A program made the translations under genes and the position numbers. The notes below the pieces were generated by a model, which worked only from the letters and a program-made list of their open reading frames with translations, was not told the DNA's origin and did no database searches. A stretch of DNA of 5,128 bases from CAZGVW01 sp964529265. GTDB lineage: Bacteria; Planctomycetota; Phycisphaerae; Phycisphaerales; UBA1924. Location: contig CAZGVW010000004.1 of NCBI GenBank assembly GCA_964529265.1, positions 1 to 5,128 of the forward strand. The letters are read 5' to 3'. Shown here piece by piece: positions 1 to 4,290 of the stretch (positions within the stretch are counted from its first letter, which is position 1; every line of letters starts with the position of its first letter).

Positions 1-59
1 GTAGAGCGAGTCCCGGCGCGCCGGGATTAACCGCGAAGCAGTTCGAGTGTCCGACCAGA
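1..59 (+). pseudogene. tRNA-Asn-like remnant, copy 1 (cut by window edge)
   Basis: The copy begins inside the D-arm (GTAGAGC). A perfect 16-bp palindrome at 11-26 sits where the intact gene has CGGCTG, followed by TTAACCGC as in the intact anticodon arm. The 3' part has a T-loop-like GTTCGAGT but no paired T-stem, and no TCGGGG strand to close an acceptor stem. It therefore cannot fold as a standard tRNA and is called a remnant. It is identical to copy 2 over all bases present. Confidence 0.75.
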
Positions 60-135
60 TCCCCGATAGCTCAATGGTAGAGCGAGTCCCGGCGCGCCGG
101 GATTAACCGCGAAGCAGTTCGAGTGTCCGACCAGA
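60..135 (+). pseudogene. tRNA-Asn-like remnant, copy 2 with palindrome in anticodon arm
   Basis: The first 27 bases (60-86) are identical to the first 27 of the intact tRNA-Asn at 136-162: acceptor 5' strand TCCCCGA, then the full D-arm. At 87-102 the palindrome TCCCGGCGCGCCGGGA replaces CGGCTG, and the sequence then resumes as TTAACCGC. The 3' half has decayed: the variable region is shortened, GTTCGAGT lacks a pairing stem, and the acceptor 3' strand is absent. It may still be transcribed with the tRNA as part of a precursor. Whether it has any function is unknown. Confidence 0.75.
87..102. repeat. 16-bp perfect palindrome (also at 11-26 and 522-537)
   Basis: TCCCGGCGCGCCGGGA is its own reverse complement. 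It occurs three times, each time at the same point in a tRNA-Asn-like copy, between GAGCGAG and TTAACCGC (TTGACCGC in the third). In RNA it would form a six-pair stem with a CGCG loop, standing in for the anticodon hairpin. The intact tRNA lacks it. It could be a tiny mobile palindrome, a nuclease or binding site, or the product of one ancestral event followed by duplication. Confidence 0.85.
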
Positions 136-207
136 TCCCCGATAGCTCAATGGTAGAGCGAGCGGCTGTTAACCGCTAGGTTGCAGGTTCGAGTCCTGCT
201 CGGGGAG
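136..207 (+). tRNA. tRNA-Asn (anticodon GTT)
   Basis: A complete 72-base cloverleaf can be drawn. The acceptor TCCCCGA (136-142) pairs with TCGGGGA (200-206), with discriminator G207. The D-stem is GCTC/GAGC around AATGGTA. The anticodon stem AGCGG/CCGCT encloses CTGTTAA, with anticodon GTT at 168-170. The variable loop has five bases, and the T-stem GCAGG/CCTGC encloses TTCGAGT. GTT reads asparagine codons AAC and AAU. No CCA is encoded, so the tail must be added after transcription. A GIY-YIG nuclease ORF starts two bases after the 3' end, and damaged copies of this gene lie on both sides. Confidence 0.96.
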
Positions 208-208
208 T

Positions 209-541
209 TTGCCAGACGAACCCGCCCCATTCTGGGCGTATGTGCTGCAGAATCCAGCCGGCCGGTTCTACGTAGGCTCCACCAACAACCTGTCCCGCCG
301 TGTCGCCGAGCACAACGACGCGTCCGCAGCCGGTGGCAAGTTTGCTCCCAAGAACGGACCCTGGACGCTGGTGTGGTCGGAGCGCCACGAATCGCGCGCA
401 TCCGCAATGGCCCGCGAGAAGCAGATCAAGTCGATGAAATCGGCGCGTTGGATCCGCGACACACTTCTCAAACATCCCGTTCAAGTGCCCACAGACCCCG
501 ATCGCTCAATGGTAGAGCGAGTCCCGGCGCGCCGGGATTGA
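209..541 (+). CDS. Small GIY-YIG family endonuclease, tRNA-flanked
   Basis: This 110-residue protein is a single GIY-YIG nuclease domain of the short, free-standing (YhbQ/UPF0213-like) type. AYVLQ (10-14) and FYVGST (20-25) take the places of the GIY and YIG strands. The helix NLSRRVAEHN (27-36) holds the conserved Arg and His, and AREKQIK (68-74) holds the metal-binding Glu (E70). The expected catalytic residues are therefore present and it should cut DNA, although its target is unknown. The start is TTG, just after the tRNA; no in-frame ATG or GTG precedes the first motif, and GGGGAG in the tRNA 3' end is too close to be a good ribosome site. The last 15 or so residues (from D96) and the TGA stop are translated from a damaged tRNA-Asn copy, so that tail is probably not part of the fold. 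Flanking by tRNA copies suggests a mobile or tRNA-targeting cassette (inference). Confidence 0.85.
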   Translation: MPDEPAPFWAYVLQNPAGRFYVGSTNNLSRRVAEHNDASAAGGKFAPKNGPWTLVWSERHESRASAMAREKQIKSMKSARWIRDTLLKHPVQVPTDPDRSMVERVPARRD

Positions 542-571
542 CCGCCAGGTTGCAGGTTCGAGCTCGGGGAG
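495..571 (+). pseudogene. tRNA-Asn-like remnant, copy 3, downstream of the nuclease ORF
   Basis: Its 5' half matches the intact tRNA-Asn (CCCCGAT, one D-arm change, TCAATGGTAGAGCGAG), then the palindrome at 522-537 and TTGACCGC. Unlike copies 1 and 2, it keeps the genuine 3' part: AGGTTGCAGGTTCGAG (547-562) matches 178-193. A five-base deletion (the TCCTG of the intact gene) then destroys the T-stem before CTCGGGGAGTT, which matches 199-209, including two bases beyond the tRNA. Together with the intact tRNA it makes a pair of direct repeats around the nuclease ORF. It also supplies the end of that ORF. Confidence 0.8.
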
Positions 572-577
572 TTCTCG

Positions 578-603
578 CGGCCCGTCCCAAGTGGGGCGGG
601 CCG
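578..603 (+). terminator. GC-rich hairpin after the tRNA/GIY-YIG block
   Basis: CGGCCCGTCCC (578-588) pairs with GGGGCGGGCCG (593-603) over 11 positions, with one G-U pair and an AAGT loop. It lies between the plus-strand tRNA block and the 3' end of the minus-strand tspO unit, so it could end transcription from either side. The following TGTCGTTT is only a weak U tract, which makes intrinsic termination plausible rather than certain. The rest of the gap to 665 shows nothing clear. Confidence 0.5.
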
Positions 604-665
604 TGTCGTTTACGGCAGAGGCGCGCCGATCGGCCCAGCCCGTCGATCCCGATAGGCAGGTTCAT

Positions 666-938
666 TCACCGGCGCGAAGCCCAGTAGGCGTCTGCCTCGG
701 CTTCGAGCTTGTCCAGCCGCGTGTAGTAATCGGGGAACTCCTTGAGGTGCGCCCACGCGATCTTGCCGGTCAGCAGTTCGTCGTCGTTGGTGACGTTGGT
801 TTCTGGATCGTGCAAGCCATGTTCGAACTCGACCTCCAGGCCGCGTCGGAACTGGGCGAGGTCAACCGTGTCCCAGCGGATGTGAAGTGAATCGCCGATG
901 CGCCTGGCCTCGTCAGTGCTGATTGTACGTTTGCTCAT
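666..938 (-). CDS. DUF5661-like protein
   Basis: This small soluble acidic protein has 90 residues. It begins MSKRTISTDEARRIGDSL and has a core of GLEVEFEHG (about 41-49), NVTNDDELLTGKIAWAHLKEFPDYYTRL (about 56-83) and a charged C-terminal helix. That core is the pattern I associate with the DUF5661 family; its function is unknown. The ATG at 936-938 is preferred over an in-frame start 87 bases upstream because GAGGAG (947-952 on the plus strand) lies eight bases before it and the family similarity starts there. Its ATG overlaps the tspO stop codon in an ATGA, so the two are probably translationally coupled. That coupling is the only hint of a shared role. Confidence 0.8.
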   Translation of the reverse strand: MSKRTISTDEARRIGDSLHIRWDTVDLAQFRRGLEVEFEHGLHDPETNVTNDDELLTGKIAWAHLKEFPDYYTRLDKLEAEADAYWASRR

Positions 939-1456
939 GAGCTGGACTCCTCTGCTCCGCTGGTCGCCTGCGGTGAGTTCAGGATCGCGAATCCGATACT
1001 GAGCGTGGCCGCGTAGGTTACCCACAGCAAGTATGGCAGCACGAGCGCGCCTGCGAAGCGATCACGCTTCCAGAACAGCCCTGCCAAGGCGAGAATCATC
1101 GCCCAGAGGACGACGATCTCGACTGCGGCGGCGGTCAGCATGTGCAGGCCGAAGAAGAGCCATGTCCACGCGGCGTTGAAAATCAGATGCACCAGGAACA
1201 GCACCAGCGCAGGCCGTGTGCGGCGGTCGCCGAAGCCATGTCTGGCCCAGACCCGCCATGCAGCAATGCCCATGAGCAGGTAGAGCAACGTCCACACCGG
1301 CGCGAACACCCATGATGGGGGAGTCCAGGCGGGCCGGTTGAGCGTGTCGTACCACGGTCCGGTGTCAACGAACGCAGCCGTCGCGGCCGGCACGAAGGCG
1401 ACGAGTATCCACGCCAGCAATCCCGGCCACGTCCGTGAACGGCGCCGCGGCGTCAT
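935..1456 (-). CDS. tspO: TspO/MBR family membrane protein
   Basis: This is a 173-residue TspO/MBR (translocator protein / tryptophan-rich sensory protein) family member; the family binds porphyrins and related tetrapyrroles and is tied to stress responses. Five hydrophobic segments are visible, at about 11-30, 50-70, 83-103, 109-129 and 135-159. Family landmarks are NRPAWTPPSWVFAPVWTLLY (40-59), FNAAWTWLFFG (93-103) and LPYLLWVTYA (140-149) with N160. The length is normal for the family. The ATG at 1454-1456 places the first helix at the usual distance; an in-frame ATG at 1549 would add 31 non-family residues and overlap the upstream gene. No good Shine-Dalgarno precedes the chosen ATG, but a TATGAT hexamer ends six bases before it, so a leaderless start is possible. 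The stop overlaps the next gene by ATGA. Tail EESSS is polar. Confidence 0.93.
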   Translation of the reverse strand: MTPRRRSRTWPGLLAWILVAFVPAATAAFVDTGPWYDTLNRPAWTPPSWVFAPVWTLLYLLMGIAAWRVWARHGFGDRRTRPALVLFLVHLIFNAAWTWLFFGLHMLTAAAVEIVVLWAMILALAGLFWKRDRFAGALVLPYLLWVTYAATLSIGFAILNSPQATSGAEESSS

Positions 1457-1462
1457 GCCCTG

Positions 1463-1468
1463 ATCATA
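1463..1468 (-). promoter_or_regulatory. Possible -10 element of a leaderless tspO promoter
   Basis: TATGAT read on the minus strand ends exactly six bases before the tspO ATG, the same spacing as the TATGCT of the arsR-like promoter. No recognisable -35 hexamer sits 16-18 bases upstream, so the call rests on one hexamer and its position. Confidence 0.3.
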
Positions 1469-1538
1469 TCGCGAGCAGCCATCCGCCTCCGGATCGGCGT
1501 CGCAGCGCGCCACGCGTCCGAGACCGCCAATCAGCGAC

Positions 1539-2390
1539 CTACTGTTCATCCGCCGCCACCGGGCAACTCAGGCTCTTGCCGTACATCCCGGATCGATCGA
1601 AGCAGCACGGACGCCGCTTCCCCTTCGCCAGCATGTCGCAGGCCTTGTCGATGCGGATCGCGCGCGTCTCCGCCCGTTTGCCGGAGGTCATCCATTGGAT
1701 CCAATCCCGCCGCGCGGCGGGCGTGATGTCCGACCACACCTCCCGCGCCTTCGGCGCCGCGGCCGCGAGCGCCTTGCGCCAATCCCCCGGCGCCTCGGGC
1801 TCCGGCTCCTCTCCGGGCGCTACCGGCGCGATCTCCAGCGTCACGACGTCGCCCGGCTTCAATCCGGGGGCGCCGCCCGCGGCAAACATCCTTCGGTCAA
1901 CTTTGAGCCAGTGCCCTCCTTCACCGTCCGGCTGAAGCGTCGCCCGGAAGCGAGCGCCGTTCAGTGCGCCCTCCACCGAGATCATCCCCCGCGAGGGGAG
2001 TCTTGCGCTCGCTGCCTTCGGCAGTTTCAGGAACGTCCAGTTTCCCTTCTCGGAAGCGGCCTTCCGGGAGTCCGTAGACGCCGCGGGCCGCAGGAGCGTT
2101 GCGCTGAAGCGGATCGGGGACGCAGTATTGGGATCGACGGGGGTGCGCGTGCGCCGGCTGGACCGATCCGTTGCTCGCGAAGCAGAGGCGGCAGTTGCGG
2201 AGTTGGGCGATGCGCTGGTTTCGGCTTGTGGAATCGGTGAATTCCTGCGGGGCTTACGGGCTGCTGGTTGAGCGGCCGGGGTGCGCGGCTTGGAAGGCTT
2301 CGATTCCGAACCCAGAGCGACCGGCTTGGCGGCAGGCTTGTTGCTGCGGAGACGGACGTCTCCCCGGTATCCGGACTGTTTGCCCCTCAT
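1539..2390 (-). CDS. YdeI/OmdA-type protein (DUF1905 plus YdeI) with disordered N-terminus
   Basis: This 283-residue protein has three parts. Residues 1-92 are low-complexity (Lys, Arg, Pro, Ser, Ala, Thr) and probably disordered. Residues about 94-188 look like a DUF1905 beta-barrel (IRFSATLL, NWTFLKLP, VEGALNGARFRATL, HWLKVDRRMFAAGG, KPGDVVTLEI). Residues about 216-265 match the YdeI/OmdA 'bacteriocin-protection' helices (WSDITPAARRDWIQWM, KRAETRAIRIDKACDMLAKGKR). These domains usually occur together in shorter proteins; the biochemical role is unknown and the 'bacteriocin protection' label should not be taken literally. The ATG at 2388-2390 is chosen because GGAG (2399-2402 on the plus strand) lies eight bases upstream; in-frame ATGs at 2426 and 2459 lack a site. 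Three Cys near the end (C262, C263, C276) are notable. The gap to tspO is 82 bases. Confidence 0.82.
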   Translation of the reverse strand: MRGKQSGYRGDVRLRSNKPAAKPVALGSESKPSKPRTPAAQPAARKPRRNSPIPQAETSASPNSATAASASRATDRSSRRTRTPVDPNTASPIRFSATLLRPAASTDSRKAASEKGNWTFLKLPKAASARLPSRGMISVEGALNGARFRATLQPDGEGGHWLKVDRRMFAAGGAPGLKPGDVVTLEIAPVAPGEEPEPEAPGDWRKALAAAAPKAREVWSDITPAARRDWIQWMTSGKRAETRAIRIDKACDMLAKGKRRPCCFDRSGMYGKSLSCPVAADEQ

Positions 2391-2466
2391 TGAGTTCACT
2401 CCAGGACCGCGGCGAGATTGACTCATCGCACACGCTGTGTCCGGCGCACGCAACGCCACTCAGCCG

Positions 2467-3039
2467 TCAGAAACCTCCGCGCAAAATGAAATCGAGCGAT
2501 TGCGGAACGACATAGTCTTCGTGGCACCCGCGGCAAATCCAATGGTCCGGCTCCGAGAACATCGCGACCGGATCGGTGTGCGGCGAAATCTTCTCCCAGC
2601 AGATTTCGCAGTGCTCATGGTCCCAGCCGCCTCTGATGATCTTCGCGCCTTCCGGCAGATCTGGACCCATCACATTGCCGACCAGCGTTCCGCCCGGGCG
2701 ATGGAACGCCCACGCGTCGACAGATTCAAACACCCGCTGGCTCCAACGTCGCTGACGGTCAAGAACCAGCGCGGCGCGCTCGCCCCAGTAGCCATCCAGG
2801 CGGCGATATGTGATGCCTGGCAGCATCGCACCGATGTCCTCGGGCGCCGTCGGCACGAACGCAGCCGTGCGGGACGAGAGTCGGACATCCACAAACCGGC
2901 CGTGCGCGACTCGTTCATCCGGCAGCACTAAACACCCGAAGTGACGCTCACCGATCCATAGCGGCTGGTCGAACGTGCCGAATGCTCGGTCGTGCGCCAG
3001 TCGGTTGATCGTGAAGGTTGGGAGTTGATCGATCTTCAT
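2467..3039 (-). CDS. Unrecognised protein with HxHCxxC...CxxC probable zinc site
   Basis: This 190-residue soluble protein is not one I can name. Residues 1-115 form a mixed, aromatic-rich region (PLWIGERHFGCLVLPDERV, LDGYWGERAALVLDRQRRW) with no motif I recognise. Residues 138-178 carry GWDHEHCEICWEKI and then WICRGCHEDYV, so H141, H143, C144, C147, C169 and C172 could make a zinc-ribbon-like site with about 21 residues between the two CxxC pairs. The ATG at 3037-3039 has no clear Shine-Dalgarno; no in-frame start just upstream is offered as a better choice. It lies 45 bases after the small membrane gene and 76 bases before the YdeI-like gene, on the same strand. No signal peptide or membrane helix is visible. 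The codon pattern and complete frame make it likely to be a real gene. Confidence 0.75.
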   Translation of the reverse strand: MKIDQLPTFTINRLAHDRAFGTFDQPLWIGERHFGCLVLPDERVAHGRFVDVRLSSRTAAFVPTAPEDIGAMLPGITYRRLDGYWGERAALVLDRQRRWSQRVFESVDAWAFHRPGGTLVGNVMGPDLPEGAKIIRGGWDHEHCEICWEKISPHTDPVAMFSEPDHWICRGCHEDYVVPQSLDFILRGGF

Positions 3040-3084
3040 GCTGGGGCGTCTTGTGGACTATTGTGTGCACGCCGACCAACAGAC

Positions 3085-3315
3085 TCAAGTGTCGGCGCAT
3101 CGCCCGCCGCGCCACCTCGCCGCATACGGCAGCGCGAACATGTACAGACCCGTGAGCATGAGCAAGGCCAGCGGAAGCAGCGGCGAGTACGTCACCCAGG
3201 GCGGAGGCATCGCTCCTCCCCCCAGCGCCATCGCGACGATGTTGGCGATCACGGTCGCCGTGAAGGCGATGGAGATCCAGCGGTGGCTCTGCCGAATCCA
3301 CTTGCTCCAGTTCAC
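3085..3315 (-). CDS. Small two-helix inner-membrane protein
   Basis: This 76-residue protein has a basic, amphipathic N-terminus (MNWSKWIRQSHRW) followed by two hydrophobic helices at about 14-33 and 43-65 and a basic C-terminal tail (ARWRGGR). The RQSHRW-then-helix start resembles the membrane helix of PepSY-associated and related small membrane proteins, but the similarity is too short to assign a family. The start is GTG at 3313-3315. It is supported by a strong AGGAGG (plus-strand CCTCCT at 3321-3326) five bases upstream. Charge distribution suggests both ends are cytoplasmic. Function unknown. The next gene on this strand starts 45 bases after its stop, so co-transcription is plausible. 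Confidence 0.75.
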   Translation of the reverse strand: MNWSKWIRQSHRWISIAFTATVIANIVAMALGGGAMPPPWVTYSPLLPLALLMLTGLYMFALPYAARWRGGRCADT

Positions 3316-3320
3316 CGGGA

Positions 3321-3326
3321 CCTCCT
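3321..3326 (-). promoter_or_regulatory. Shine-Dalgarno deciding the GTG start at 3315
   Basis: AGGAGG on the minus strand lies five bases before GTG. It is the strongest ribosome site in the window and the main support for reading the 76-residue membrane protein as a gene. Confidence 0.75.
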
Positions 3327-3390
3327 CTCACAGTCCGCCCGAGTCAAGTCTGGAATGCGCCCGGCGCAATCCGAGACACCCTCTCGATTC

Positions 3391-3885
3391 TCACGCCATC
3401 CTCTCCAGCAACTCCACAAGCCTCCCGCCCATCATGGTCCAGCCATAGCGGGCGCCCCCGAACTCCCGCTTCTGATCCGGCTTGAACCCCGATTGCACGA
3501 TGGTCAGCCGCGTGCCCCCCGGACCTGCCCCCGGACTCGCCCCCGGACTCGCCCCCGCACCCGTGGGCGTCAGCGTAAACGTCACCACCGTCTCCAGGAA
3601 CGGCACGCTCCACGTGTAACTCAACCTCTTTAGCGGTTCGATCTCGATCACCCGGCACTGCACCACGCCATCCCACCCCGGATACGCCTGCGTCTTGAAC
3701 GTGAACTCCGCCCCCGGCATGAGCCCGGCCGGCTCAAGCCCGATTACAGGCAGAAGCCACTCTGCGAGCAGCGCTGGGTCAGTCAGCGCCCGCCACACCT
3801 TCTCCGGCGGATGCGGCAAGTCGAACTCCAGCGAAAGCGAATCGCCCCGAGGCTGCGATCCCGCGGCATGGTCGGCAGGAGTCAT
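3391..3885 (-). CDS. AHSA1/SRPBCC-domain protein (ArsR partner)
   Basis: This 164-residue protein has the START-like (SRPBCC) fold of the AHSA1 group. The opening strand and helix are LSLEFDLPHPPEKVWRALTDPALLAEWLLP (about 17-46). Then come FTFKTQAYPGWDGVVQCRVIEIEPLKRLSYTWSV, VVTFTLTPT, TRLTIVQSGF and a C-terminal helix (YGWTMMGGRLVELLERMA). Proteins of this group bind hydrophobic ligands in a cavity; the ligand here is unknown. Pairing with an ArsR-family regulator is a common bacterial arrangement. Its ATG overlaps the regulator's stop in ATGA, indicating one message and coupled translation. A Gly/Ala/Ser/Pro stretch (GAGASPGASPGAGPGG) in the loop between two late strands is encoded by three 12-bp repeats and is an unusual insert for the fold. 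Confidence 0.9.
   Translation of the reverse strand: MTPADHAAGSQPRGDSLSLEFDLPHPPEKVWRALTDPALLAEWLLPVIGLEPAGLMPGAEFTFKTQAYPGWDGVVQCRVIEIEPLKRLSYTWSVPFLETVVTFTLTPTGAGASPGASPGAGPGGTRLTIVQSGFKPDQKREFGGARYGWTMMGGRLVELLERMA
3521..3556. repeat. Three-unit 12-bp in-frame tandem repeat
   Basis: GGACCTGCCCCC is followed by two perfect GGACTCGCCCCC units (3533-3544, 3545-3556), on the plus strand. Read on the minus strand they encode Gly-Ala-Ser-Pro-type tetrapeptides in a loop of the AHSA1-like protein. Because the unit is a multiple of three, copy-number change alters loop length without breaking the frame. Confidence 0.9.
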
Positions 3886-4217
3886 TCCCCCATCCTCCCC
3901 AGCAGTTGCTCGAGCCGATCGACATGCTCCGTCCAGAAAGCCCGGTAGTGCGCAATCCAGTCGATCAGCGGCTTCATCCCCCGCGGCTCAACCCTGTAGT
4001 ACACACACCGCCCCTCCCGCCGCCCGCTCACCAGCCCCGCATCGCTCAACGCCGCCAGATGCTGCGACACCGCCGGCTGCGAGATCTTGAACCGCGCCGT
4101 CAGGTCCTTCACCGCCGCCTCTCCGCCCCCACCCGCCAGCGACTCAAAAATCGCCCTCCGGCTCGGATCCGCCAGCGCCCTGAAAACGCTGTCCTCAACC
4201 GCAGCAACGCTGACCAT
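3882..4217 (-). CDS. ArsR-family winged-helix transcriptional regulator
   Basis: This 111-residue regulator has the ArsR-type winged helix: FRALADPSRRAIFESL (12-27), a helix-turn-helix with recognition helix SQPAVSQHLAALSDAGLV (46-63), and wing GRREGRCVYYRVEP (65-78). The C-terminal helices (MKPLIDWIAHYRAFWTEHVDRLEQLL) form the dimer interface. The usual alpha-3 metal motif (ELCVCDL-type) is absent, so it belongs with the AHSA1-linked regulators rather than the metal sensors, and its inducer is unknown. The ATG at 4215-4217 is preferred over TTG two codons upstream. There is no Shine-Dalgarno, but a near-consensus promoter places transcription start at or next to this ATG, so the message is probably leaderless. 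The stop overlaps the AHSA1 start in ATGA. It probably represses its own operon through the inverted repeat at 4227-4242. Confidence 0.93.
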   Translation of the reverse strand: MVSVAAVEDSVFRALADPSRRAIFESLAGGGGEAAVKDLTARFKISQPAVSQHLAALSDAGLVSGRREGRCVYYRVEPRGMKPLIDWIAHYRAFWTEHVDRLEQLLGRMGE

Positions 4218-4223
4218 ACACAA

Positions 4224-4252
4224 AGCATAAGTGTTTACTTATTGAATGTCAA
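4224..4252 (-). promoter_or_regulatory. Sigma-70-type promoter of the arsR-AHSA1 operon
   Basis: On the minus strand, TTGACA (4247-4252) and TATGCT (4224-4229) are separated by exactly 17 bases (4230-4246). The -35 is a perfect consensus. The -10 ends six bases before the regulator's ATG, so transcription should begin at about 4217, giving a leaderless transcript, consistent with the missing ribosome site. Confidence 0.8.
4227..4242. promoter_or_regulatory. Probable ArsR operator (inverted repeat)
   Basis: ATAAGT-GTTT-ACTTAT is a perfect 6+4+6 inverted repeat that fills most of the promoter spacer and overlaps the -10. It is AT-rich within a GC-rich region. A dimeric winged-helix repressor bound here would block RNA polymerase, so autoregulation is expected. 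It may also affect the divergent hydrolase gene, which starts 49 bases away. Confidence 0.75.
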
Positions 4253-4278
4253 CACGAGAATCGAGCCCGGATTTCTGC

Positions 4279-4284
4279 GACAAT
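4279..4284 (+). promoter_or_regulatory. Weak -10-like hexamer before the hydrolase gene
   Basis: GACAAT matches four of six bases of the -10 consensus and ends six bases before the ATG at 4291, the same spacing as at arsR. No convincing -35 is seen and there is no Shine-Dalgarno. Offered only as the best candidate for this gene's start signal. Confidence 0.25.
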
Positions 4285-4290
4285 GCCCCC

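Larger units (their letters stand above)
1..162 (+). repeat. 76-bp tandem direct repeat derived from tRNA-Asn
   Basis: Bases 1-86 recur exactly at 77-162, a period of 76. The shared sequence includes the tRNA 5' half and runs into the intact tRNA-Asn (136 onward), diverging only where the intact gene has its anticodon arm. The window begins inside the first unit, so the array may extend further left. An identical pair at a sequence edge can also be an assembly artefact, and the window alone cannot exclude this. Confidence 0.9.

Noticed and set aside
87..102. The palindrome as a tRNA intron
   Set aside because: Removing it does not restore the intact tRNA, because CGGCTG is replaced rather than interrupted and the 3' half is also damaged. 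It is far too short for a self-splicing intron.
1..162. CRISPR-like repeat array
   Set aside because: The repeated unit is tRNA-derived and continuous, with no unique spacers between short repeats.
176..484. Minus-strand frame ending in RAGLEPAT
   Set aside because: The ending is the antisense translation of the tRNA T-arm, a well-known source of false proteins, and the frame lies opposite the GIY-YIG gene with its clear motifs.
616..623. GGCGCGCC as a fourth copy of the palindromic element
   Set aside because: Only the eight-base core is present, without the TCCC/GGGA arms or tRNA flanks, and this is likely by chance in GC-rich DNA.
1435..2240. Long plus-strand open frames over tspO and the YdeI-like gene
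   Set aside because: They are Arg/Pro/Ser-rich translations with no domain, lying opposite genes with recognisable families and, for the YdeI-like gene, a ribosome site.
2437..2931. Plus-strand open frame opposite the HxHCxxC protein
   Set aside because: It has no recognisable motif. The minus-strand frame has an ordered Cys/His cluster, a balanced composition and fits the run of same-strand genes.
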